This document shows, piece by piece, positions 9,829 to 20,684 of a DNA stretch of 64,000 nt; positions within the stretch are counted from its first letter, which is position 1; every line of letters starts with the position of its first letter. The translations under genes and the position numbers were made by a program. Source of the DNA: Guyanagaster necrorhizus (taxonomy: Eukaryota; Basidiomycota; Agaricomycetes; Agaricales; Physalacriaceae); contig NW_025064899.1 in the NCBI RefSeq assembly GCF_019112545.1, forward strand, positions 637,364 to 701,363. Reading direction: 5' to 3'. Under the pieces are notes generated by a model, which ran no database searches, had not been told where the DNA came from, and saw nothing but the letters and a program-made list of their open reading frames with translations.

Positions 9829-11642
9829 TGACACACTCTCTCCATGTTCAGATATGTAAAATTGCAAAAATTGAGAATACATGGACTGCATTCCAGTCCA
9901 GTAAGCATGTAACTGAGAATAGGATAAGAGCATGCAGAAACCTAGCCATCATAAGGCTAAACTGAAGTAACAATGAGCAGAGTGCATGGCCTAGTAGCAG
10001 ACTAATACCAGAGAGGTTAGACTGCATGTGAGGTCCCAGTGCTTGGCCCTAAATGTGCCAATACCATTACAAGAGGGCATGCTAAAGATAAAAAGAATAT
10101 GATCAAAATATGATCAGCAATCCTGATCACATTGATCAAGGATGCACAGTCATTGATGCACTGATGGGACATGCCTTAGAACAGAGAACTGAGACCCAAA
10201 GTAAGGTATCTGAATAACTGGGTGCTGAATGGAGAAATAAAATGATGGCAACAAAGGAATAGATGGAGGAATACTACCCTCAGAGATGAATAACACATAT
10301 ACTGCTCAGAGACTCACATGCATACTTACAGTGTCTTAGCACACTTAACACAGTGAGGGACTCCACATCATACCAAGATATAACACATATCATATTGGAT
10401 GAATTAATTGGTGCATGTCAGGCCAGAAGTGGTGCATTTTGTGAGCTGGAGGGAATGTTGAGACACTGGAAAAGAGAACATAACTATTATGGCTGACTCC
10501 AGACATGGAAGATAACCTCAGGGGCCTAGAACAGTTTACCACTGTCAGGAATGTGTTACTGGGGAAATAAAAAAGCAAGCAGACCTGACTAGGCCAGCTA
10601 GCTGATATCAGCTAGCAAGAAAACCATGGGCAGTCTTAGCCCAGAAGAGAATAAGCATAGCAACTGCAATATGCACATGAATAATACTCATAGAATCTGG
10701 CATTGAGTCCCATGCTTTGAAGACACTATAGTAGGATTGTATTAGTAAGTACCACAGTAGAGTATTTAAATACAGTATTGTATGAGTAGAATACAAGTAT
10801 CTGACCACCACAGTTGCAGTGTATTGGGCACAGAAAGCCTTGCACTCTAGCTCTGGATTTGTGTTTGTAACTTCAAGTGAGAGAATAAACTCATTATTGA
10901 ATATCATTGAGAGAGCATTGAGAACTGAGCAAGGCATCAAAGCTTGTGAAGGACTTGAACCCAGTTTGATAAGAGGTTTTGAATCATGCTCTAACCTTGA
11001 GAATAAGAGAGTGGTGTCTGAAGGGCATCATCTCGAGTTTTTGAGGTATTTGTGATGTGTGGCACTACAGATGGCAGAGGTTCAAACCCTTTGGTCTGTC
11101 AGATGGTGTTTTATTGTGTTTTGTGTCTCTGGATCACATAGGTTTGAATCCTGTGGGTCTATGATCAGTTTGGAAACTTGTGAACAGAGATCTGTGCTTT
11201 TTGGCACTTGTGGATGTGTTTATGATTGGTTTCTGCTTAGAGCATGAAGCTTTGAGTCATGTGTTGTGTGTGTTAGAGAGTTTGAGGTGATCTGAGCTGT
11301 GCTTAGGATATTTTGAGGGTTTTGTGGGAGTGTTTTGACATATTGTATTGAGCTGCAGTACCCTTTGCCTTGAGGCCCAGCAACACCTGTTGCCACCTCT
11401 TGTTTTGATAAAATGAAAAGCTTTGAGACTTAGAGAGACCTTAGACTGTTGTAAGCACACTATTACTGTTTGCATGCTGTGATCTCATTGAAGAAGACAA
11501 TTATATTTGTTGATTACTACTTTTATCACATTATAATCTCTCTACAAACTAAGAGTTTTGTGTGTGTGTTGGTGTGAGTGTGATCAGTGGATAGCACTCT
11601 GCTATATCCATTTTCACCTTGCATGCACTCAGATCCTCTTCA
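9829..11642 (-). repeat. About 1.8 kb LTR (family L18), copy 1
   Basis: This sequence is repeated at 18914-20630, 20645-22534 (inverted) and 46669-48472. Its ends are TGACA and CTCTTCA, so both strands read TG...CA. A TATTTAAATA TATA-like box lies near 10765. It has no coding capacity. The half from the TATA region to CTCTTCA also forms most of the 5' LTR of Copia C1 (41009-42094), which suggests minus orientation here. No target-site duplication was found, and about 2 kb of G1 pol is missing at this point, so it is not a clean insertion. Confidence 0.7.
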
Positions 11643-14600
11643 CCACAGCTACTTGTGATACACCAGTAAGTCCTTTGGCTGATCTAGCAGAATTGCTTGC
11701 TAGTCAGCCTCATCTTTTATCTCCTCAACCTAGGCCTCTGTTTTCAGATCCTCAAGTCCTTCTTCTTCCTTCTGTAACTCTGCAATCTGTGCTTGGATGT
11801 CTTCTTGAGTATGTTTCTTTCTTGGGCAGTCTCTGGACATGTGACTTTTCTGCCCACAGCTAAAGCATTTACCTTCCTTTTTGAGATGGTCAATGTCCAT
11901 TGGTTTCTCACTATCCATGTACATAGTCTCTGTTCCAGTTTTCTGGGTGGTATGGGAAGAGATTGACATCATACTGGTCTTTGATGATGATCCTCCACCA
12001 GTATTCTTTTCATTACTGGCTGGGTGAGGCTTCTTTGACTTGTTTATGATTCCTAGATTAGCTGCCTTCTGCTGCAGCCTTTCCTTGTTCATCTCTATGA
12101 TCCTGGCCTTCCATATGTTGTACTCCTTCAGAATGTTGATGTCTATATTAGAGATCATGCTGATGTAAGACAGGAGTACTCCTATCTTAAGGTACTCAAC
12201 CATTCTTCTATCATTGTTGGTACTCTCCTATACCCCAGCTAATGTCCTGAGTCATTCTAACTCATTGAAGTATTCACTGGCAATCTTGTCTCCCATTCAG
12301 AGTTCCTTCATCTTGTTTTTGTGTACTTCTTGGATGGCAGAATTAATGAATTTGTCCTGGACCATCTGCTTGAAGATAGATCAGGACAGATATTAGTAGT
12401 GTTGTCAGGTGGTCAAGCAGAATATCAGAGCAATAAGGATCTACCATCACTTTGCCTTACTTTAAAAGTAGAACACAGCAAAGGCTACCTTATTCATGTC
12501 AGAGCTAAGATATGTGATATAGACCTCAAAGTACTGTTCACAATCCATCAGAAAGCAGTCAATGTTGTCAGATGCTCTCTTGAATGGTTGGAGAGTGTGA
12601 AGGAGGTCAGGTTTGCATTGTAACATGGCAGCATTCTGAGGGAGTGTCCCTCTCAGATTGGGGTACTCATTGAAGGATGGTTATTTCTATTCAGTCAGAG
12701 ATCCAGAGAATGAGTGTAGAGAGTTGTCATTTATGACAGGACTCCTGTCAGAAGGTGCTTCCTTTCACACAATATGCTCATTTTGTATTGTAAATCCAAG
12801 TCACATAGCTTTGGGGTTCTGATCAGCAGATGGTTGGGCTCTGAGTAGTTGACTTCCTGTGCTAGTCTATGGATTTTGGAATCTGACCAGCCACAAGAGT
12901 TCTTAAGATTTGGGCTGAGTGGCCTAGAAGATAGCATCTCAGCTTGAGGTTACATGATGAGATAGTTGGATGCTGGTGGTTTGGATAGAGGATGCTATGA
13001 ACATGGCACATCTCAGGGAAACTGGCAGTGTGTTCAGCATTGGTTGGATTTTGTATTTGAAGGCCAGTAGAGCCTTCAATTGATCCTCAGGATGTGTTCT
13101 GTTGTAAATATAAATTGTGCAGTCAGTAGCTGCATATTGTAAAGTCTGTCCTTTCTCATTATCATCTGCCTTTAGGTACCTTTGGCCTAAGGGTGTCATC
13201 AACCAGCTAACATCTCTCCATAGTAGGGCCATTCCCTCCCAGTACAGCCTTTTGAATTCTTTCTGTTGACTCTTGTTTATTTTTTCTTCAAGTGCCTCAT
13301 TATCAGTGTCTCTATACTGGACCCAAGGATCAACCTCTACTGGGACATCTATGTCCTCATTGTCCACCTCACTCTTTTTGGTCTCTTCATCCTCCTTGAG
13401 GTAGTCAGCAGGTAGATCATAACTGGGCAGCTTGGGTGCTCTGACTATTGCTGGAGAGCTCTCAGTTGGTTGGGAATCTTGACCCTGAGTCACTGGTTCA
13501 AGTAGAAGGCTCTCAATGAGGTCTGGAAGACCCAACCCCTTAGTCTGTCTCTTGTGCTCTTTCTCTCTCCATTCTCTCACTATATTGGTGAAAGTCATCA
13601 TAGAACTGCTCATTGAGGAAGAGGGCAGTGATATATCCATATAGAAGTCATTGGAGGACTCTGTTGGAGATTCTAGCTTCTGAGAGTACCCAGATTCTGT
13701 AGCCTCTGAGTATTGAGCTGGTGTCAGAGGGGAGGGAATTGTTGCTGGTACTTTTTTTGTAAGTAGAGGGAGAGAGCTTGTAGTCATTGTTGATCTGATG
13801 GATCTCATCCATGGTGATGATATGAGCTGGTTTGGACCAAAGGTCATCTTCATTATCTGGACCCCACTCACAGGGTCTGCTGTTATTGCTGTCAGTGGGA
13901 CTGAGGGATGGAGAGTCTATGACTCTGATTTGCTGGGCTTCCTCAGCAGGAATTCCAGAGAATAAGTTTCCTTCATCCTCTGAATATAATCTATAATATC
14001 TGAATGAGACTGAGCTTCACTCTGCTGCTTGTTCTTCTCTTGTGTGCCACCTATACTATGCATCATAGTATTCTTCATTGGCTTCCTGCTGCTGACAGTC
14101 AAGCTCTTTTTCCTCTGTGTCCAGTTGATCAAAGATCCCTGGATCATTGAAGTCATACTCTTTCACCTCAAACTCCCTTCTTGCAAGTACATTGAAGTCA
14201 TGCTCATAAAGGTCACTGGGGGTTGAGAGGAGAGGACTGGAGGTTGGAGGAATTGGGCTTTCTCAGAGAGTGATGTATCTGGACCCTCTGCCTGCAAGTC
14301 TTTCAACCTCTATAATAGAGTCTCTGGTATGGTCTCCAATGCCAGGCTCATGGAGAGCAGTGAAAGGGTCAGAGGATGGCAACTCCTCAAAGAAGTTGTT
14401 GGAGAGATCCTTGTCCTCATGGTTTGGGATGTGCAGTGGGACCCAAGAGTTTCTGAATCCTGTGTTCTGATGCTCATGATGTCTACTAGTTGTTTCAGAG
14501 GGTCCATCTGATTGTCTGGATTCTTCTTCTTCTTCAAAATGCCTCTCATCTGAGTGATTATGCCTGGTCTTAGGTATGGTTCTGAATGTGGGCTGGAAGG

Positions 14601-14835
14601 AGGTTCTGGTAGAGAGAGAGATGTCATAGAGGGAGAGGTCAGAGGTGACATTGCATAGTATCTGTTGAATCTGTCTGAAAGACTGGTAGTGCCTGACTAC
14701 CAATGCTGTGATTGATTGGTGTCCTCAGCAAAGCTGGATGATAGTGAGCAAGTCTAAAAGTGTTCCAATGATGGAAGCTAATAGCTTAAAAAAGTCATCT
14801 GTGAGATTGATCATTGTGATGTTGATTGATGGCAT
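11643..14835 (-). pseudogene. G1 gag remnant
   Basis: Minus strand from ATG 14835. The N-terminus begins MPSINITMIN and holds a hydrophobic stretch (FFKLLASIIGTLLDLLTI) also seen in G2 and G3. A long low-complexity Ser/Glu/Pro region follows (14703-13900). The best preserved part is 13871-12939 (310 aa), including GQRYLKADDNEKG and TLQYAATD, matching G2 and G3. A nucleocapsid zinc knuckle CFSCGQKSHMSRDC lies near 11850, with all CCHC residues intact. The end of gag is cut at 11643 by the L18 LTR. Frames shift at several points. Confidence 0.75.
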
Positions 14836-14880
14836 TCAGTTTCCTTCACTCTCAGTGGGTGTAAGAAAAGAGAAGTAGAA

Positions 14881-14892
14881 GTCTCAAACTAA
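14881..14892 (-). promoter_or_regulatory. G1 primer-binding site, self-priming type
   Basis: Directly inside the 5' LTR, element-sense TTAGTTTGAGAC. Its complement nearly matches the LTR segment at 15048-15060 (element-sense AGTCTTGAACTAT) about 35 nt past a TATATAAG box. The mismatches are CA against TG, the expected result of losing one CpG, plus the last base. Confidence 0.55.
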
Positions 14893-14893
14893 T

Positions 14894-15342
14894 TGTTAGG
14901 TCCAGTTGACATATGATGATATCCATGTGATAAACAGATGCTGTATCATGTTTGTACAATCATATCTGAGTTCACTATTTATAGACACTAATCATGTGTC
15001 TTTAAGGTCAATGCTAGTTGACTCAAGATAGGATGATAGAATAAAGGATAGTTCAAGACTAGAGATACATGGCATCAACTATGCTACTTATATACTATTC
15101 ATCTCCTAGATAAATATAATGTTACTAATTGTAGGTGTTCATACTATAGTACTCATTGTCCTGAGATATTGTGGTTACCTACAAAAGAATGATTGTCTTG
15201 TTGTTGGGGCATCATTACATGTCACAGGATAATGGTCATTGTGCTGACTAAGACTGTCCCACAGTCCTAAGCACTGGTTTAGGTGCTCTGACTAAGCATG
15301 AATGGAGGTAAAAGAAGAAAAAAAGGGAGAAAAATTGTAACA
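14894..15342 (-). repeat. G1 5' LTR
   Basis: 449 bp, the same length as its mate at 7481-7929. Differences in the portion I compared are nearly all transitions, with three adjacent TG/CA pairs. The element-sense start is TGTTAC. A TATATAAG box on the minus strand lies near 15095. Confidence 0.85.
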
Positions 15343-16246
15343 TTCTCTGGCCTCTGAAGATGGTATCAGTTTCTATCATTTTGTTGCTAGAAGTGGAGAA
15401 ATTGGCAGATTTGCTTCCTAGAGCAGTGGACTCTTTCTTCTTTTCTCCCAGGGTTTGGAACTTGGTATGTAGATCCCAGCATCCTGCACCTGCTTGTGCT
15501 GGCACTCTCAATCTATGGTCTGAACCCATTCCTTCCACTGATCATATCCCTTCAGCATAAGGATGCTGATAGCACTGATCATCCAAATGTGGCTCTAATG
15601 AGGATCCTGTTTAAGAGTGGTTATCAGATATCCTCTGTTGGCTTTATCATATAACAAGCTAGCTAGCTTAGCCTCACACTTGAGGTCTTGAAAGTATTTG
15701 GTCACTGTTTGCAACTCTTGTCAAAGTCCATACATTTTTTTTTGTAGATGTTAGTGACAGCTGGATCAGCAAACTTATCACAAAGTTCTTTCTGGAACTT
15801 CCTCCAGGAGGGAAATTGATGATTCCCTTGACTGTGGCTGAACTACTCTGTCTGTTAGAGTATCCACCAGTCCTTGGCCTTTCTTTTGAAGTGGGAGACT
15901 TAAGCTTCTCTGATTTGGTGACCTTTCTCTTCACACTATACTTGTACTTCATCATATTCTTCCTGGTCTTAGTAGTATCTCTAAAGATTGAGCTTAGTGG
16001 ATCAGTGGATTTATCAGTCATACTTGTCCATACCTTCAGTGGTAGCAAGAATGCAGATGAGAGTAGTTGGTGTTGGGCTCACAGCTTATAAATAGAGGGT
16101 GTGGAATATAGGGGTTCAGTCAAGACTGTCAAACTATAGTGAATCATCATTAGCATGTCTGTTGAACTCTTGTTCCAGTTCATAGTATAGGTCCAGCTCT
16201 TATTCCAGTTCAAGCTCTTATTATTGGTAGGCTTCTGGCTGGTTTC
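15343..16246 (-). pseudogene. Gypsy G0, right part: gag
   Basis: Minus-strand gag. A segment near 15830-15730 reads WRKFQKELCDKFADPAVTN, matching G3 around 33910-33960 (KQMIRDKFMDPAVQ). It continues through a Ser/Lys-rich part to TYQVPNP and TDTIFRGQR at the G1 junction. Upstream, 16050-16246 has no clear frame. The element is cut at 16246 by the 5' LTR of G2, which lies in the opposite orientation. Stops and frame changes are frequent. Confidence 0.6.
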
Positions 16247-16707
16247 TGTTACAATTTTCTCTTCTTTTTATTCAATTAACCCCTATCCTTCACTTAGTCA
16301 AGGCATCTAATCAAGTGCCTGAACAGTGAAAAATACTTATGCAATCATAATAGGTGAGCTCTATCTATTGTCTATCAACACCAGGCAATCTCTCAATGAT
16401 GCAATAATACTCTTTTGTAATAGTCACAACTTGTAAGAATAATAGACACCATCATGTAGAAACATATAATAAGTAGTTATATATTTATCTTGAGAACAGA
16501 CCAGTATATAAGTAGGCTAGCTCTTGCTGTAGAAACCCAGCTTCAAGCTAAAGTTTATTCTATACTATTTTCACTCAAGCTGATTTGTCTTTGGTCTTGT
16601 ATCACTCTGTCTGTATAGCACATCAAGTGGACTCAGACATGATTGTACAAACTTGATACAGCATCTGTTTATCATGTGTTCAGGTCATGTGTAACTTGAG
16701 TTTAACA
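16247..16707 (+). repeat. G2 5' LTR
   Basis: 461 bp, TGTTACAATTTTCTC to GAGTTTAACA. A GTATATAAG TATA box lies at about 16504. It belongs to the same broad LTR family as G3 (TGTTACAATTTTTCC to GGGCTTAACA). Confidence 0.8.
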
Positions 16708-16708
16708 A

Positions 16709-16721
16709 TTAGCTCAAAGCT
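16709..16721 (+). promoter_or_regulatory. G2 primer-binding site, self-priming type
   Basis: TTAGCTCAAAGCT starts two bases after the LTR. It is complementary at 11 of 13 positions to AGCTTCAAGCTAA in the LTR (16539-16551), about 35 nt after the TATA box, and at all 13 to AGCTTTGAGCTAA in the solo LTR (17377-17389). The two mismatches are a CA against TG pair, consistent with an ancestral CpG. Confidence 0.6.
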
Positions 16722-16766
16722 TCTAGCTTCTCTTTCCTTACACCATCATCAGATGAAGAAAACTGA

Positions 16767-18913
16767 ATGTCTACTTCAACTATCAACATCACTCTTCTTT
16801 TCTTCAAACTCTTGAGTGCCATCATTGGCACTCTGCTCAGACTTTTTGTCATTATCCAGCTTTATCATGGAAATCAGTCTGTAACCATCTGGATTATCCA
16901 GTATTACCAGGCTCTCAGAACCTTCTATTGTATTTGTCAAAATGTCTCATCCATCCTCCCTTTTCATGACCCCTCAGCAAACCCTGCCCAAGGAGCTGAT
17001 GAGCCCTTGGCAGGAACCATACATGAAGCCACCCAGCAAGATCAGAAATCTCCTGAAGTTGGGCAAAAAGAAGCAGCCAGCTGAAACTGTTATGATTTTT
17101 TCTCATTTCTTATAATTAACCCCTATCCATACTTAGTCAGAGTGGCTAACCAAGTGCTTAGGACCATGAGATCTGCTTAGTCACTATAATAGACAGAGTC
17201 AGTCATTGTTCTTCAATACACAATAATGCCCTCAACAATAGACAATACTCTTTTATGGACAATAGTGACACTCAAGGACAAAGAGCACAGTAGTATAGAA
17301 ACACACAATTAGTAGTTATATTTTTACTTACTCAATAAATAGTATATAAGTAGCATAGCTCTCATTGTAGATACTCAGCTTTGAGCTAAAGTTTATTTTC
17401 ACCATTCTATCTCAAGTCAATTAGCTTTTGATCTTGAGACACAAACCTGCTATACACATATAGTGGACTCAGATATGACTATACAAACTTGATACAGCAT
17501 CTGTTTATCATATGTTATTGGTCACATATTGCTTGGATTTAACAGAAACAGTATTCACCAGTACCCTCTCTGATCCTGAGACAGCATTTCTTTGGAGCAG
17601 CAAAGGCACTGCTTCAATTGAATCCTGCTGAACTTCCCTCCAGTCCTGACTGGACTTACTAAGGATCTCCCCAACAACTTCTTTGATGCTGTACCATCTT
17701 CTGGCCCTTCTGATACCAACAGGGTTGAAAACAGTACTCAAAGTCTCTCTAATTGACCCATCAGAATAGTGACTGCCTCCAGCTCCACTTATGGGACTGC
17801 CTCAGAGACTCTGAGCATCTAGCACTTGGTCAGGTTTGAGCTCAATCCAGTAGAGGCAGGCTTACTCAGGCCAGATGATTTTGATTACCACAACTGTTTT
17901 AAGCATCCTGACCATTACCTACCATAGAGCTATCCAGACACCACATTCTGGGCCTCCAATGATCTCTGATGATTTGGTCTTGATGAGTTTGGAGAAACTA
18001 TCAGACTTTTCTGAGAGCCCAGTTGGGCTGACTCAGCTGAGCCCACCACAGCTGAAGCAGCCAAGAACAGAACCCCAAATCCACTTGTCCCTTGACCTAT
18101 CACTTTCAGGCTCAGAACCCTGATCATTCTCTCAGAAATCAGACCCTCTGAAGCTGCCCACCTTAGTGATGCTCAAATCTGAAGATTCCTCTGATCCAAA
18201 GTGGGTCAATTACTCAACAGCAATGAATTTGTCTGCTGACATCATGTATGGTTGGCAGCAGATACAGCAGATACAGCAGAAGAGCAGAGGGAACAACCTA
18301 TTGCTGGACCCTCCCACCTCTCTAATGATCCTGGACCTAGCATCCAAGGATGACTCTCCAGCAACAGTGAAGCTGGACAAGTATGCTGCAAAGTTCAAGA
18401 GCAGCACATTCATGGTTAAGAAAGAAGAAACTGATGAGAAGGCACTGGCAGAGGATATTCAGCAGCAGTGAGAGAAGGAGTTTAACTAAATTTACAGAAT
18501 ATAGATAATGGCAATCTCTGAGGATGTCACATGAAGAGTGACACCCATAGGAGAAAGATATTTAGTAGCAGATGACTCTGAAAAAATTGACATTTTGCAG
18601 TATAATATGACCAAACAGGCTATTTATATTTATAACAAGATCTACCCAGAAGAACCAATGCTGAAACTCCTGGCATATCAGCCCTGATACAATATATAAT
18701 TCATGCTGGTATATCCACCTGTTCAGTCACAACAGGCTATTTATATGGCACCAACAATCCAAACAGTACTGACTATCCAAACCCCCTCTTCAACCTGATC
18801 ATTCTCCTCAGCATTTCAGCCACTGTTTTCTCATTCCAAATTGGTTGCCTCTATACCACTGCTAAAGACATAGGCTCAGAGGATACAACTTAAAGTTAAA
18901 TAGCCACCACCAG
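16767..18913 (+). pseudogene. G2 gag, N-terminal half
   Basis: Starts at ATG 16767 (MSTSTINI) with a hydrophobic segment LLFFKLLSAIIGTLLRLF, then VIIQLYHGNQS, equivalent to the gag starts of G1 and G3. The frame is open to 17084 and then split by the solo LTR at 17088-17544. It resumes with several short open frames, including 17875-18123 and 18166-18471. A conserved block near 18546-18660 (GERYLVADDSEK, then LQYNMTKQAIYIYNK) matches G3 at 33040-33140. It ends at 18913 at the L18 inverted pair. At least five in-frame stops were seen. Confidence 0.75.
17088..17544 (+). repeat. Solo LTR in G2 gag
   Basis: 457 bp, TGTTATGATTTTTTC to GGATTTAACA, flanked by a perfect GAAAC duplication (17083-17087 and 17545-17549). 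It resembles the G2 5' LTR. A single LTR with a clean duplication indicates insertion followed by LTR-LTR recombination. TATA box AGTATATAAG at 17341. Confidence 0.85.
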
Positions 18914-20630
18914 TGACATGCCTGCTGCATGTCCAGGCATATAATTTGCAAATTATAACAATACATGGACTGTATCACAGTCTACTATGCATGCAATAAA
19001 GAATATGGCTAGAGCACAGTGAAATAGGATATATATAACAGCTGGCTTGAGTGATGATGAGTAGAGAGCATGGCCTAGCAGTAGGATGATACCAAAGGGA
19101 GTCATACTGTACATGAGGTCTCAGCACTTGACACTAATTGCACTAATACAAGTATAGAAAGACTCACTAAAAATAAAGAGCATCTGATCAAAATACAATT
19201 AGGACTCTGCACTCAACTTTGCATCACATTGATCAATGATGCATAGGTATTAAATTGCCAAGGAACATGTTCTAGAACAGAGCATTAGTGCACAATGAGA
19301 TAAACCTGAACATTGGAGAGATTGGCCAAGAAATGAGCAGATTTGATGAAAGAAATGACCAGAAATGATCTCAGAAATCTAGAATGACTCCTGTAGATGG
19401 ATTAATTGCCCCAGGGAGATAAGAAAGCAAAGAGACCAGTGGCCAGACCACTAACAGAGATAACCAGTGTCAGATTGCATAGAAACAAAAGACAGTCCTG
19501 ATCTGGAGCAGAATATGCATGTCAGACTGTGACATGCATGCAAGTGATATGTCAGGGACTTCATTCTGAAGTCTCACACTTTGGAGTTACTATATTTAGT
19601 GTGTCTTAGTAAGTACAGTAGTAGACTATTTAAGTATCACATTGTAAGAGTAGTAGATAAGTTTCTGACCCCCTACAGTTGTAGTGTATTGAGTGCAGAA
19701 AGCCTTGCACTATAAGCTCTGGATTGTGTTTGATACTTCAGGCAAGAGAATAGACAAATTGTTGATATCATTGAGAGAGATTTGAGAACTAAGTGAGACA
19801 CAGAAGCTTGACAAGAGACTTGAGTTTGATTTAATAAGAGGTTTTGAACTGCACTCTAACCTGAGAATAAGAGAGCAATGTCTGAAGGGCACTATCTTGA
19901 GTTTTTGAGGTGTTTGTGACATGTGGCACTACAGGTGGCAGAGGTTTGAATCCTTTAGCTTGATTAGTGTGTGATTTTTGGTTATTTCCACAGGTTGGCA
20001 GAGGTTCAAACCCTTTGGTCTGTGGATGGGATTATTTGTGATATTTCCACAGATCAGCAGAGGTTCAAACTCTTTGGGTCTGTCAGACTGTGTTTTATTG
20101 TATTTTATGGCTCTGGATTATATAGATTGGAATCCTGTGAATCTACAATTGGTTTGGAAGCTTATATGCAGAGGTTTGAACCCTTTGGCACTTGTGGACA
20201 TGTTTGTGATTAGTTTCTGCTTAGAGCACAAAGCATTGAATTGTGTAGTATGTGTTTAGAGAGTTTGTGATTGATCTGAGCTGTGCTTAGAACTATTTTG
20301 AGAGTTTTGTGAGAGTGTTTTAACATATTGTATTAAGCTGCAGTACCCTTTGCCTTGAGGCCCAGCAACATCTGTTGCCACCTCTTGTTTTGATAAAATG
20401 AAAAGCTTTGAGACTTAGAGAGATCTGAGACAGTAGTACACATGTAATTGCTATTTGCATGCAGTAGATTCATTGAGGAAGACAATTATATTTGCTGTTG
20501 CTACTTTTATCACATTATAATTCCCTCATGAACTAAGAGTATTGTGTGTGTATGTGTGGGTGTGATTGTGATCAGTGGATAGCACTCTGCTGTGACAGTT
20601 TTCATCCTGTATGCATGCAAAACCTCTTCA
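18914..20630 (-). repeat. L18 LTR copy 2, left arm of a large inverted repeat
   Basis: TGACATGCC to CTCTTCA. The outer part (18914-19703) is only broadly similar to the right arm, but 19704-20590 is identical by eye to the reverse complement of 20685-21571. It carries five copies of a motif around GCAGAGGTTYGAACCCTTTGG (starts near 19938, 19998, 20057, 20122 and 20168). It interrupts G2 gag. Confidence 0.8.
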
Positions 20631-20684
20631 CTGGATGAAGCTGATGAAGAGCTCATGCATGCATGCAAGGTGAAAATGGATACT
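20591..20684. other. Centre of the palindrome
   Basis: This 94 bp separates the two identical arms. It is still partly self-complementary (CTCTTCA at 20624-20630 pairs with TGAAGAG at 20645-20651) but contains several mismatches. The 14 bp between the two LTR ends, CTGGATGAAGCTGA, is the only non-LTR sequence. Confidence 0.7.

Larger units (their letters stand above)
7481..15342 (-). mobile_element. Gypsy chromovirus G1, complete LTR to LTR but decayed
   Basis: Two 449 bp LTRs (7481-7929 and 14894-15342) bound minus-strand gag and pol remnants. A target-site duplication TTCTC is present at 7476-7480 and 15343-15347. It is inserted in the gag region of the older G0. Internal order on the minus strand is gag (from 14835), zinc knuckle, an LTR of a different family (9829-11642), RNase H, integrase, chromodomain. 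The protease and RT segment, about 2 kb in G3, is missing and the foreign LTR sits in its place. Many TGA codons stand where related proteins have Arg. No part looks functional. Confidence 0.85.

Noticed and set aside
20000..20020. tRNA genes suggested by GGTTCAAACC words
   Set aside because: No cloverleaf, acceptor stem or A-box could be found around any of them, and the words recur at regular spacing within an LTR.
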